This document shows positions 1 to 5,599 of a DNA stretch of 5,885 nt, piece after piece. The stretch lies in NCBI GenBank assembly GCA_025057695.1, contig JANWVB010000062.1, forward strand, positions 1-5,885. Direction: 5' to 3'. Made by a program: the position numbers and the translations under genes. The notes beneath the pieces are model-generated. The model was given only the letters and a program-made list of their open reading frames with translations. It was not told the origin of the DNA and made no database searches. Source of the DNA: Patescibacteria group bacterium (GTDB lineage Bacteria; Patescibacteriota; Microgenomatia; UBA8517). Positions within the stretch are counted from its first letter, which is position 1; the number at the start of each line of letters is the position of its first letter.

Positions 1-581
1 AATTGGGATGAAGATGCTTGAGTCCCGAAAAGCTGGACAATTATTGTGGTGTCAACTCCATTTAAATCGCCTTCAACAACAGCAACGCCAATTTCCGTGT
101 ATTTTGGAGAAAGCAAATTTTCCTTGTGCGAAGGGGAGGCCATCCAAGCATCAACAGCAGAAACTGCATTGGCAAAATCGCGCGCTAAATTCTCGCCGGC
201 ATATTTGTAATTGTATCCAACCAAATTAAAAAAATACCAAGGCTGAGTCCCATCAGGAGCTACATGCGCCCAATAATCATTAGCGAGCATATGCTCACCT
301 TTTTTTCTGGCGGCTTCGGCAAGCAATGGGTTATTCTTAAGCTCGGGCAAACCATTAGCTACACGCTTTTGATTAGAAATAGAAATCACTTCAGTAACAG
401 ATATTTGAGAAGCATACCCCAAAACACGAGCCCCCGTTTGCGGCAAGAAACTAATTATGGCTTGAACCAAAAGCAAAAATACCAAAACATAAGTAAGAAA
501 GCTAAAATGCAAAACTCTTGCTTTTTGATTGTTGGTATGATGCGGAGTGAAATAGTGCAAAAAAAGGCGAACAAGTACCAT
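1..581 (-). CDS. CAP-domain (SCP/PR1, YkwD-like) membrane-anchored protein, 3' end beyond the window
   Basis: Reading the complement from ATG at 581 gives 193 residues with no stop before the left edge. Residues about 28-46 form one hydrophobic membrane segment after a basic/His-rich N-terminus (LHYFTPHHTNNQKARVLH), so the rest should lie outside the cell. Residues about 62-186 match the CAP fold: an N-terminal helix with NQKRVANGLPEL, then GEHMLANDYWAH (H97, H106), AGENLA (E130), AWMASPSHKENLL (H152) and a closing strand VQLFG. The two His and the Glu are the usual CAP cavity residues. CAP proteins are secreted and their biochemical role in bacteria is mostly unsettled, so I assign no reaction. 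The frame is open upstream only to a stop at 609-611, and ATG 581 is the first start codon; no clear Shine-Dalgarno precedes it. It is transcribed away from the surface-protein cluster. The family assignment is firm; the Microgenomates-type N-terminus is from memory. Confidence 0.9.
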   Translation of the reverse strand, partial: MVLVRLFLHYFTPHHTNNQKARVLHFSFLTYVLVFLLLVQAIISFLPQTGARVLGYASQISVTEVISISNQKRVANGLPELKNNPLLAEAARKKGEHMLANDYWAHVAPDGTQPWYFFNLVGYNYKYAGENLARDFANAVSAVDAWMASPSHKENLLSPKYTEIGVAVVEGDLNGVDTTIIVQLFGTQASSSQ

Positions 582-605
582 AGCTAAAAGGCAATTTATG
601 TATTC

Positions 606-634
606 ATATTAGTTAGATAAAAGCCAAATGGCAA
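606..634 (-). promoter_or_regulatory. Candidate sigma70-type promoter of the CAP gene
   Basis: On the minus strand TTGCCA (634-629, five of six matches to the -35 consensus) is followed after exactly 17 bases by TAATAT (611-606, four of six matches to the -10). Transcription would start near 598-600, giving a leader of under 20 bases before ATG 581. Found by eye in A/T-rich DNA, so chance matches are possible. Confidence 0.45.
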
Positions 635-722
635 CCAATAATTTTCATTACGATGTTATAAATTGATATTTTTAAGTCTACAAATGACTAACTTTGCTTT
701 TATTTGCGCATTTAAGATATGG

Positions 723-751
723 TTGACACAAAAACCGAAACAGGATTTAAA
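723..751 (+). promoter_or_regulatory. Candidate sigma70-type promoter for the rightward cluster
   Basis: A perfect TTGACA lies at 723-728, followed after 17 bases by TTTAAA at 746-751 (TTAAAT at 747-752 fits as well with 18 bases). Transcription would begin near 758, leaving a leader of about 43 bases to ATG 801. The -35 box lies inside the left arm of a perfect 8-bp inverted repeat (721-728 with 775-782), which could mark an operator. The -10 is only a four-of-six match. Confidence 0.45.
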
Positions 752-800
752 TAAGTTAGCTTTAGCTTCTTAACTGTCAACCGCTCACGGAGACATTGAG

Positions 801-1988
801 ATGGTTTTTGCCCTTAATTTACGGTTTGTTTTTCTCATGAAGCAAATATTACTGTCCATCGCCACAATAGCCGCAATAGGAAGCATATCTTTTGGCTTGT
901 CCTCGGCTTTTTTTTCTGACACAGAAACTTCGCAGGCAAACTCTTTGACTGCTGGATCTTTTGACCTTTTGTTAAACGGAGGCAACAACACTTCCGCGAT
1001 TGTGAACATTAATGATTTAAAACCGGGAGACAATCAAATAGTAGAAAAATCTTTGCGAATAGAAGATAACTCGGGTTATGTTTTCATGCACATAAAAGAT
1101 CTGTTACCTTCTCAAGGCACGCAAACAGAACCTGAAATCTTAGAAGAAAATGGCACTCCAAAATTTGACATACAAAACTACATCAAATACGATCTTGAAG
1201 CAAACAACCAAACAATCATTTCATTAGACAATCAAGTTTTTCTGCCGGAAGTCGTCTCCTGCTGGATACCTCTTGGAGAATTGTCAGGACAAACAAATGT
1301 TTCTGTAAAACAAAGTTTTCACTTGGATCCGAACGTCACAAATTGGGCGCAAGGAGACACGCTTAGCTTTGTTGAAGAATTTTATTCTGTTCAGAGCAGA
1401 AACAACTCCAATCCAGCTCCGCCAGTTTCTTTGACTGGAAGAATTTGGGATAAAAACATCAAAAAGTGTGTAAATTGTCCATCTGGGATTCTTTTTGCCG
1501 ACGGAGTAGACAGCGCAAATACCAAACAAGGCACTTTGAAAAACGGCAATCCAATAACAGATCCAAATAGAACAAATCCTTTAAACGCAACAGGACCTAA
1601 TAACTGGGTAAACGGCACAGGAACAAACTTTTTCTCACTGGGAAAAGGAGGGTATATTACTCTGACTTTTTCATCGCCAATAGTTAACGAACCAGGCTCT
1701 GATCTTACCTTTTACGAAGCCACAAATGGCAGAGCGACATATCCTGAAGAGAAAGCGGATGTTTATGTAAGTTTTGATGGAGCCAGCTACTTTTTCATTG
1801 GCACAGTAACAAGTGAACCGGGTCCCGGCGGAGACGGCATTATGGATTTAGATATCGCGCCTTCGGGATTGCCTTCCATAAAATATGTGCGTTTAATAGA
1901 CACGACAAATTTCACTCCTCACGCAAACAACGCTGACGGTTACGACATTGATGCAGTAAAAGCAAAAAGCGCATGTCTAAAACAATGA
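801..1988 (+). CDS. SipW-type signal peptide protein: TasA-like domain plus C-terminal beta-sandwich-like domain
   Basis: A 395-residue exported protein. Residues 13-36 are a signal peptide with a hydrophobic core, followed by AFFSDTETS, the hallmark of SipW-processed TasA/camelysin substrates; cleavage is expected near A36. Residues about 50-203 look like the TasA beta-sandwich (AGSFDLLL, the turn LKPGDN at 73-78, ending QSRNN). After a CVNC pair (C223, C226), residues about 228-392 form a second domain: FADGVDSA, EPGSDLTFYEA, YPEEKADVYVSFDG, KYVRLIDTT and DGYDIDAVKA. This pattern recurs in surface proteins of bacteria and archaea; I have no firm name or role for it. Start choice: GGAG at 789-792 sits 8 bases before ATG 801, whereas ATG 837 (residue 13) has no Shine-Dalgarno but would give a signal peptide aligning end to end with that of the next gene. 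I keep 801 and regard 837 as a real alternative. It is the first gene of the rightward block and a probable substrate of the peptidase at 3198-4427. Confidence 0.85.
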   Translation: MVFALNLRFVFLMKQILLSIATIAAIGSISFGLSSAFFSDTETSQANSLTAGSFDLLLNGGNNTSAIVNINDLKPGDNQIVEKSLRIEDNSGYVFMHIKDLLPSQGTQTEPEILEENGTPKFDIQNYIKYDLEANNQTIISLDNQVFLPEVVSCWIPLGELSGQTNVSVKQSFHLDPNVTNWAQGDTLSFVEEFYSVQSRNNSNPAPPVSLTGRIWDKNIKKCVNCPSGILFADGVDSANTKQGTLKNGNPITDPNRTNPLNATGPNNWVNGTGTNFFSLGKGGYITLTFSSPIVNEPGSDLTFYEATNGRATYPEEKADVYVSFDGASYFFIGTVTSEPGPGGDGIMDLDIAPSGLPSIKYVRLIDTTNFTPHANNADGYDIDAVKAKSACLKQ

Positions 1989-2053
1989 ACGCAAAACCAA
2001 AATGGAACAAAAAAATTTATCAAGTTTTCTTAAGTTAAAAAACTTTATCAGTT

Positions 2054-2082
2054 TTGTCACTTCCAAGTCAAAAGCTTAAAGT
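2054..2082 (+). promoter_or_regulatory. Weak candidate promoter before the TasA-like gene
   Basis: TTGTCA (2054-2059, five of six) and TAAAGT (2077-2082, four of six) are 17 bases apart in the 152-base gap after the preceding gene. A start near 2089 would leave a leader of about 50 bases containing the GGGGGTGA element. An A/T-only hairpin just upstream (AAGTTTT 2022-2028 with AAAACTT 2039-2045) is too weak to call a terminator. Transcription could equally continue from the gene before. Confidence 0.3.
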
Positions 2083-2114
2083 GGCATGATGACAAAGTTT
2101 TTGCAAAGCAAAAA

Positions 2115-2128
2115 AAAGGGGGTGAAAA
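2115..2128 (+). promoter_or_regulatory. Extended Shine-Dalgarno element AAAGGGGGTGAAAA
   Basis: This 14-base stretch is one base off the extended Shine-Dalgarno AAAGGAGGTGA and recurs identically at 5580-5593 before another exported-protein gene. The last G of the G-run is 18 bases from ATG 2141, longer than usual. An in-frame TAA at 2132-2134 with no start codon after it rules out an earlier start. A small A/T hairpin (TTTTTGC 2098-2104 with GCAAAAA 2108-2114) abuts it and could affect access. Confidence 0.55.
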
Positions 2129-2140
2129 AATTAAGTTTAT

Positions 2141-3061
2141 ATGAAAAAGATTTTAATGAGTTTGTTAACAATTGGCGCGGTTGGTAGCCTTGCTTTCGGA
2201 GCAACATCGGCATTTTTCTCTGATACAGAAACGTCAACAAATAACAAAATAGTCGCTGGGCAACTAGATCTGAAAGTTGATAGCACTGCCCATTATGCCG
2301 GAATGGTGTGTAAAAATAATGTCTGGGCAGATGAAGATAATGATCAAACAAACAATCCAAGGCCTGAACTTCTAGGTAAAACTTGTTCGGGCACTTGGAC
2401 ATCAACCGATCTTGGTCCAACAAATCAGTTTTTCAATTTGTCAGATGTGAAACCGGGCGACACTGGAGAAAATACGCTCAGTCTTACGGTTTTGGACAAT
2501 GATGCTTGGGCATGCATTGTAATGAAAAATCTTAAAAATGATGAAAATCAATGTACAGAGCCTGAATCTGACCCGCAAAGCGGCAACGACACAACATGCG
2601 GAAACGATCCGGTTGGAGCAGGACTGGGCGAACTTGCTCAAAATCTGTACTTTACAGCATGGTTGGACCAGGGGAATCAAGCAGGTTGGCAAAATTCAGA
2701 TAATGACAATACAAATGACGATCCGGGTGAAGGAGATAACAAGTGGCAAGGTCCAACACTTGAACCTTTGTTATTCTCAAACCAACAAGGTCCCGCGTCT
2801 GATGTCCTAAATGGAAAAGTATACGCTCTGGCTGATTCCACAAACGGGAATTATTTAGCTGGCGGCGTTACTAATTACATCGGGCTTCAGTGGTGCGCTG
2901 GACAAATGACTATATCTGGAAACACTATCAGTTGTAACGGGGCGACAATGGGCAATAATACCCAAACCGACTCCTTGACAGCGGATGTTTCCATTTATGT
3001 GGAACAACGCAGAAACAATCCGGCATTTAAATGCGCCGGGGCGAATCTGCTTCCTAATTAA
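2141..3061 (+). CDS. Cys-rich TasA/camelysin-like protein with SipW-type signal peptide
   Basis: A 306-residue secreted protein, probably a subunit of a surface fibre or matrix. The N-terminus MKKILMSLLTIGAVGSLAFG plus ATSAFFSDTETS is a textbook SipW-dependent signal; cleavage is expected after A24. The mature part follows the TasA/camelysin pattern: AGQLDL (39-44), LSDVKPGDTGENTLSL (100-115), NDAWACIVMKN, CTEPES, GELAQNL, PLLFSNQQGPASDVLNG (209-225), LADST, YIGLQWCAGQMT and a closing strand DVSIYVEQRRNN. Eight cysteines remain (57, 82, 125, 138, 153, 252, 265, 298), an even number consistent with disulfides outside the cell. An Asp/Asn/Glu-rich stretch at 185-200 (NSDNDNTNDDPGEGDN) could bind calcium, which is inference. 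The QxRNN end is shared with the first domain of the upstream gene. ATG 2141 is the only sensible start. The family match is strong. Fibre formation rests on the Bacillus TasA comparison and has not been shown for such distant relatives. Confidence 0.9.
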   Translation: MKKILMSLLTIGAVGSLAFGATSAFFSDTETSTNNKIVAGQLDLKVDSTAHYAGMVCKNNVWADEDNDQTNNPRPELLGKTCSGTWTSTDLGPTNQFFNLSDVKPGDTGENTLSLTVLDNDAWACIVMKNLKNDENQCTEPESDPQSGNDTTCGNDPVGAGLGELAQNLYFTAWLDQGNQAGWQNSDNDNTNDDPGEGDNKWQGPTLEPLLFSNQQGPASDVLNGKVYALADSTNGNYLAGGVTNYIGLQWCAGQMTISGNTISCNGATMGNNTQTDSLTADVSIYVEQRRNNPAFKCAGANLLPN

Positions 3062-3080
3062 TGATTGTTTTTCCAAAAAC

Positions 3081-3111
3081 CCCTCGGGCGAAAATTTGTT
3101 TCGCCCGAGGG
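3081..3111. terminator. 13-bp GC-rich hairpin downstream of the TasA-like gene, possible terminator
   Basis: CCCTCGGGCGAAA (3081-3093) pairs perfectly with TTTCGCCCGAGGG (3099-3111) around a 5-base loop, starting 19 bases after the stop codon at 3061. For rightward transcription there is no U-tract: the right side is AAAAGGAG. For leftward transcription the stem is followed by GTTTTTGG, a short U-tract, but no leftward gene lies nearby. It may end or protect the 3' end of the abundant TasA-like mRNA and so lower expression of the peptidase. The hairpin is certain, its role is not. Confidence 0.55.
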
Positions 3112-3197
3112 AAAAGGAGAATAGTAAAACAAAAAAAATTGCAATATATCAAATTTAAAAAATCAGGCACAGGCACAAAAGTTTATGAGATCAGAAT

Positions 3198-4427
3198 ATG
3201 AAATACTTTAGGAACTTTTTTTATGTTTTCAAAAACGCAAGTTTAATTTTGCTTTTCACAACGGCTTCATTAATAACTCTTTCACATTTTGGGTATTTAA
3301 AAACAATTAAACCATACATTGTTCAATCAGGCTCTATGGAACCGTCAATACCAACAGGAAGCGTAATCTTTTCTCTCCATTCCAAACTTTATCAGCCGGG
3401 AGACATAATCACTTTTTTTGCAAACGGTGATCCTAAAACTGTTGTTACACACAGGCTCAATTTCAAAATTTTTAAAGACAATCAAACTATATACATCACC
3501 TCTGGAGACGCAAACGAAGACTTTGACAAATGGGAAGTGAGATATGAGCATATAGTTGGCAAAGTTGTGGCAATCATACCACATCTTGGGCATGTGATCG
3601 ATTTTGCCAAAACACCACAAGGATTTATAGCTCTTGTGGTTGTTCCTGCAACAATTGTAATCTATGAAGAACTAAAAAACCTCCTGCGAGAAATTGGCAA
3701 GCTCGTTTTGGCAATCAAAATTTTTTTCAAAAAGAAAAAGGAAGAAAATTCAAGTCTATTTAATTTCGCAAAAAGCGTGAATCTAAATAGAATTTTTGTT
3801 TTTGTGCCAATTTTAGGAGTGTTTGTCTTTATAACCGCAAATTCCGGAGGATACTTTTTAGATACAGAAAAAAGCGCAGGGAACGTTATAGGAGTTGCAA
3901 CATCGTATAATTCGCCAACAATAACACCTACCAACTCAAACTCACCCTCGCCAACCATCTCTCCTACAAGCACACTACCACCCACAAACACAATAACCGC
4001 CACAGCAACGCCAACAACAACTCCCACAATTTCTCCTATGGTTAAGCTAAACGAAGCCGCGCCTGCAACTAATCCCGAATGGGTAGAAATTTACAACACA
4101 TATCCTACTGCCGATTTTCTTAAAAATTACTGGCTTGACGATGACACTAGTTTTACAAGCGACTCAGGAAACTCCCCAAAAGTGCTAATGTCATCGCTTG
4201 ACACATCAAACACTTTATTCCCAACCATAGACCTTACAAATCCAATTTTTAACAATACCGGAGATTTTATAGTTATTTTTGATAACTTGGGAAATCTTGT
4301 GGACTCGGTCAATTACACCAGTAATTTTGGCACTAAATCCATCGGTCGAGAAATTGACGGAACAGGAATATGGAAATTCCCTTGCGCTAATTCAACAAAA
4401 GGAGCAAGCAACAACACAAAATGTTAA
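3198..4427 (+). CDS. sipW: SipW-like signal peptidase I (S26B) fused to a lamin-tail domain
   Basis: A 409-residue membrane protein. Membrane segment 1 is at about 13-31. The peptidase core has the nucleophile box SGSMEPSIP (Ser46), VTHRL (His85) and SGDANEDFD (Asp104, Asp110). This is the Ser-His-Asp arrangement of the ER/archaeal/SipW branch, not the Ser-Lys dyad of LepB. Membrane segment 2 is at about 141-157, then a basic cytoplasmic loop (KKKK at 178-181), then segment 3 at about 198-216 followed by GGYFLDTEKSAGN, which copies the SipW substrate motif. Residues 234-280 are a Thr/Ser/Pro linker. Residues about 281-403 are a lamin-tail domain (KLNEAAPATNPEWVEIYN, NYWLDDD, NNTGDFIVIFDNLGNLVDSV, SIGREIDGTGIW). 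Predicted topology puts both the active site and the tail outside the cell. It should remove the signal peptides of the two SipW-type proteins upstream and perhaps cut itself after segment 3. The Shine-Dalgarno is weak (GAG at 3187-3189). The sipW symbol rests on active-site type plus neighbouring substrates. Confidence 0.9.
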   Translation: MKYFRNFFYVFKNASLILLFTTASLITLSHFGYLKTIKPYIVQSGSMEPSIPTGSVIFSLHSKLYQPGDIITFFANGDPKTVVTHRLNFKIFKDNQTIYITSGDANEDFDKWEVRYEHIVGKVVAIIPHLGHVIDFAKTPQGFIALVVVPATIVIYEELKNLLREIGKLVLAIKIFFKKKKEENSSLFNFAKSVNLNRIFVFVPILGVFVFITANSGGYFLDTEKSAGNVIGVATSYNSPTITPTNSNSPSPTISPTSTLPPTNTITATATPTTTPTISPMVKLNEAAPATNPEWVEIYNTYPTADFLKNYWLDDDTSFTSDSGNSPKVLMSSLDTSNTLFPTIDLTNPIFNNTGDFIVIFDNLGNLVDSVNYTSNFGTKSIGREIDGTGIWKFPCANSTKGASNNTKC

Positions 4428-5446
4428 AAAAGATTTTTCTATTATCAATATCGACAGCGGCAATTTTAACAGTGATTTTTTGGCACAAAAACACGACAAA
4501 AAATGTCTACGCAATAGATCCTCTGATAATAACATACAACAATTCGCCCACACCAAATCCAGTTTTTAATGTGGCAAATTTCTTACCCGGAGACAATAAG
4601 ATCGAGAAAATTAAAGTAAAAAACAATTTGCCAAGCGGAAGCTTCGGAGTCTCGGTGGATGGGATATTGGATCAAGAACAAAAAAACTTAGCAGAAATAC
4701 TACAAATTACTATCACAGAAGTTGGTTTTGGGGATATTTATGGAGGTTCAACTGGCAAAAAAACTCTTAAACAGTTTCTGAACTCGCCACCAATTAACTT
4801 GGGAGTATTCCCATCAGGAAGTGAGAAAGAATATGAATACAAAATATTTTTCCCACATGAATCAGGCAACGAATATAAAAACGGGCATGTTGTCTTTACG
4901 CTAATTTTCAACAATTTTATAACAATTGATCTCCCAAAAGAATGCGCTCACTTGGCAAATCAAATTGTCAACGTAATTGAAGGCACTGAAGGCAATGACA
5001 ACATACATTCAACCTACCTTAGCGACCTAATACTTGCCAAAGGAGGTAACGATAAAATCAGAGCTTCAAGCGGAAGCGATTGTATTGTAGCCGGAGACGG
5101 CAATGACACAATAGACGCAGGCACAGGCAATGAAGTTATTTTAGGCGGAGGAGGAAATGACAACATAAGAGGTGGTACAGGAAACGACACTATCTATGGA
5201 GGAAGCGGAAATGACAGAATCGATGCAGGAAGCGGAGACGATGTAGTCTATGGCGATGATGGAGATGACAACATAGAAGGCGGAAGCGACAAAGATAAAC
5301 TATATGGCGGCAAAGGCAAAGATGACATAAGAGGCGGAAGCAACAACGACCTTTTAGACGGAGGAGAGGATTTTGACAAATTAAATGGAAATTCCGGCCA
5401 AGACACGTGCAAATTCGGCGAAGTGCTTAGTTCTTGTGAACTGTAA
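4421..5446 (+). CDS. Secreted RTX calcium-binding repeat protein with TasA-like N-terminal domain
   Basis: A 341-residue exported protein. Residues 1-31 are an ordinary Sec signal peptide (MLKKIFLLSISTAAILTVIF, probable cut after VYA31) without the SDTE motif of its neighbours. Residues about 33-166 resemble a TasA/camelysin-type beta-sandwich: FLPGDNKIEKIKVKNN, a helix-like EQKNLAEILQI, LGVFPSGSEKEYEYKIFF, GNEYKNGHVVFTLIF. Residues 188-331 are 16 in-phase nonapeptides of the RTX type (xxxGxDxhx, for example GGTGNDTIY), which fold as a calcium-bound parallel beta-roll outside the cell. The protein ends DTCKFGEVLSSCEL, with C330 and C339 placed for a disulfide cap. ATG 4421 overlaps the stop of the peptidase gene (TAA 4425-4427) by 7 bases, so the two are probably translationally coupled; AAAAGGAG (4397-4404) is a somewhat distant Shine-Dalgarno. 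No type I secretion signal or genes are visible. RTX repeats are certain; the TasA-like domain is moderately sure. Confidence 0.88.
   Translation: MLKKIFLLSISTAAILTVIFWHKNTTKNVYAIDPLIITYNNSPTPNPVFNVANFLPGDNKIEKIKVKNNLPSGSFGVSVDGILDQEQKNLAEILQITITEVGFGDIYGGSTGKKTLKQFLNSPPINLGVFPSGSEKEYEYKIFFPHESGNEYKNGHVVFTLIFNNFITIDLPKECAHLANQIVNVIEGTEGNDNIHSTYLSDLILAKGGNDKIRASSGSDCIVAGDGNDTIDAGTGNEVILGGGGNDNIRGGTGNDTIYGGSGNDRIDAGSGDDVVYGDDGDDNIEGGSDKDKLYGGKGKDDIRGGSNNDLLDGGEDFDKLNGNSGQDTCKFGEVLSSCEL
4982..5413 (+). repeat. Sixteen in-phase RTX nonapeptide repeats (27-base coding period)
   Basis: The stretch encodes residues 188-331, exactly 144 residues or 16 units of nine, without insertions. Units in the middle (AGDGNDTID to GDDGDDNIE, about 224-286) are closest to consensus. 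Those at both ends are degenerate (STYLSDLIL at 197-205, GNSGQDTCK at 323-331). The Asp or Glu at unit position 6 is kept in all 16 units. DNA similarity between units is moderate, arguing against very recent expansion. Confidence 0.9.
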
Positions 5447-5451
5447 ATATC

Positions 5452-5553
5452 ATGAAAAGTAAAATTTTATTGTTTGAATCATATTTTAAAAAATTTTTTA
5501 TATATTTTCTCATTTTGACCTGCTTTAATTTATTTGGCGCTTATGACGTCTAA
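5452..5553 (+). CDS. Possible small membrane protein, 33 residues (doubtful)
   Basis: ATG 5452 opens five bases after the RTX gene's stop and runs to TAA 5551-5553. The peptide has a basic N-terminus (MKSKILLFESYFKKFF) and a hydrophobic stretch (IYFLILTCFNLFGAY) that could span a membrane. There is no Shine-Dalgarno, the DNA is extremely A/T-rich, which favours Phe, Leu, Ile and Lys by composition alone, and its end overlaps the hairpin at 5519-5570. It is probably a chance frame and is listed because its position at the operon end fits a small coupled gene. Confidence 0.15.
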   Translation: MKSKILLFESYFKKFFIYFLILTCFNLFGAYDV

Positions 5554-5570
5554 TAAATTTTGTCAGCAGG
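5519..5570 (+). promoter_or_regulatory. Imperfect long hairpin in the leader of the downstream repeat-protein gene
   Basis: Three nested stems fold together: CCTGCT (5519-5524) with AGCAGG (5565-5570); AATTTATT (5527-5534) with AATAAATT (5552-5559); and, after a T/T mismatch, GGCG (5536-5539) with CGTC (5547-5550, one G-U pair) around a 7-base loop. It ends 12 bases before the GGGGGTGA Shine-Dalgarno. No U-tract follows, so a classic terminator is unlikely; a leader structure affecting stability or translation, or a processing site, fits better. Pairing was worked out by eye, and the role is inference. Confidence 0.4.
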
Positions 5571-5579
5571 ATTAAAAAG

Positions 5580-5593
5580 AAAGGGGGTGAAAA
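5580..5593 (+). promoter_or_regulatory. Extended Shine-Dalgarno element AAAGGGGGTGAAAA
   Basis: Identical over 14 bases to 2115-2128. The last G of the G-run is 12 bases from ATG 5600, an acceptable though slightly long spacing, and it decides the start of the downstream gene. Such strong complementarity to the 16S rRNA tail contrasts with the weak or absent signals before 581 and 3198. Confidence 0.65.
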
Positions 5594-5599
5594 GAGAAA

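Noticed and set aside
8..587. Two rightward reading frames (8-229 and 264-587)
   Set aside because: Both are antisense to the CAP-domain gene, whose minus-strand translation carries all family motifs; their own products are Gln/Lys/Asn-rich and resemble nothing.
1986..1988. TGA read as Gly (Gracilibacteria/Absconditabacteria code)
   Set aside because: No gene has an internal TGA, and reading through this one adds only 15 non-conserved-looking codons before TAA; standard bacterial code fits.
2538..2810. Rightward frame inside the TasA-like gene and leftward frames at 2076-2423, 2441-2692, 2652-2843 and 2855-3076
   Set aside because: They overlap a strongly supported gene with conserved motifs and have no family resemblance or ribosome sites.
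3662..4027. Minus-strand frame with a Val/Gly-rich product
   Set aside because: It is the mirror of the Thr/Pro/Ser linker codons (ACA, CCA, ACC) of the peptidase fusion; low-complexity shadow.
4279..4569. Rightward frame bridging the peptidase and RTX genes
   Set aside because: Out of frame with both well-supported genes, no signal or domain; a by-product of the gene overlap.
4982..5413. CRISPR-like or tandem DNA array
   Set aside because: The 27-base period is the codon image of RTX nonapeptides within an open frame; the DNA units are too divergent for a DNA-level repeat array.
5515..5548. Promoter with TTGACC at 5515-5520
   Set aside because: No acceptable -10 box lies 16-18 bases downstream (CGCTTA, GCTTAT), and the sequence is part of the hairpin arm.
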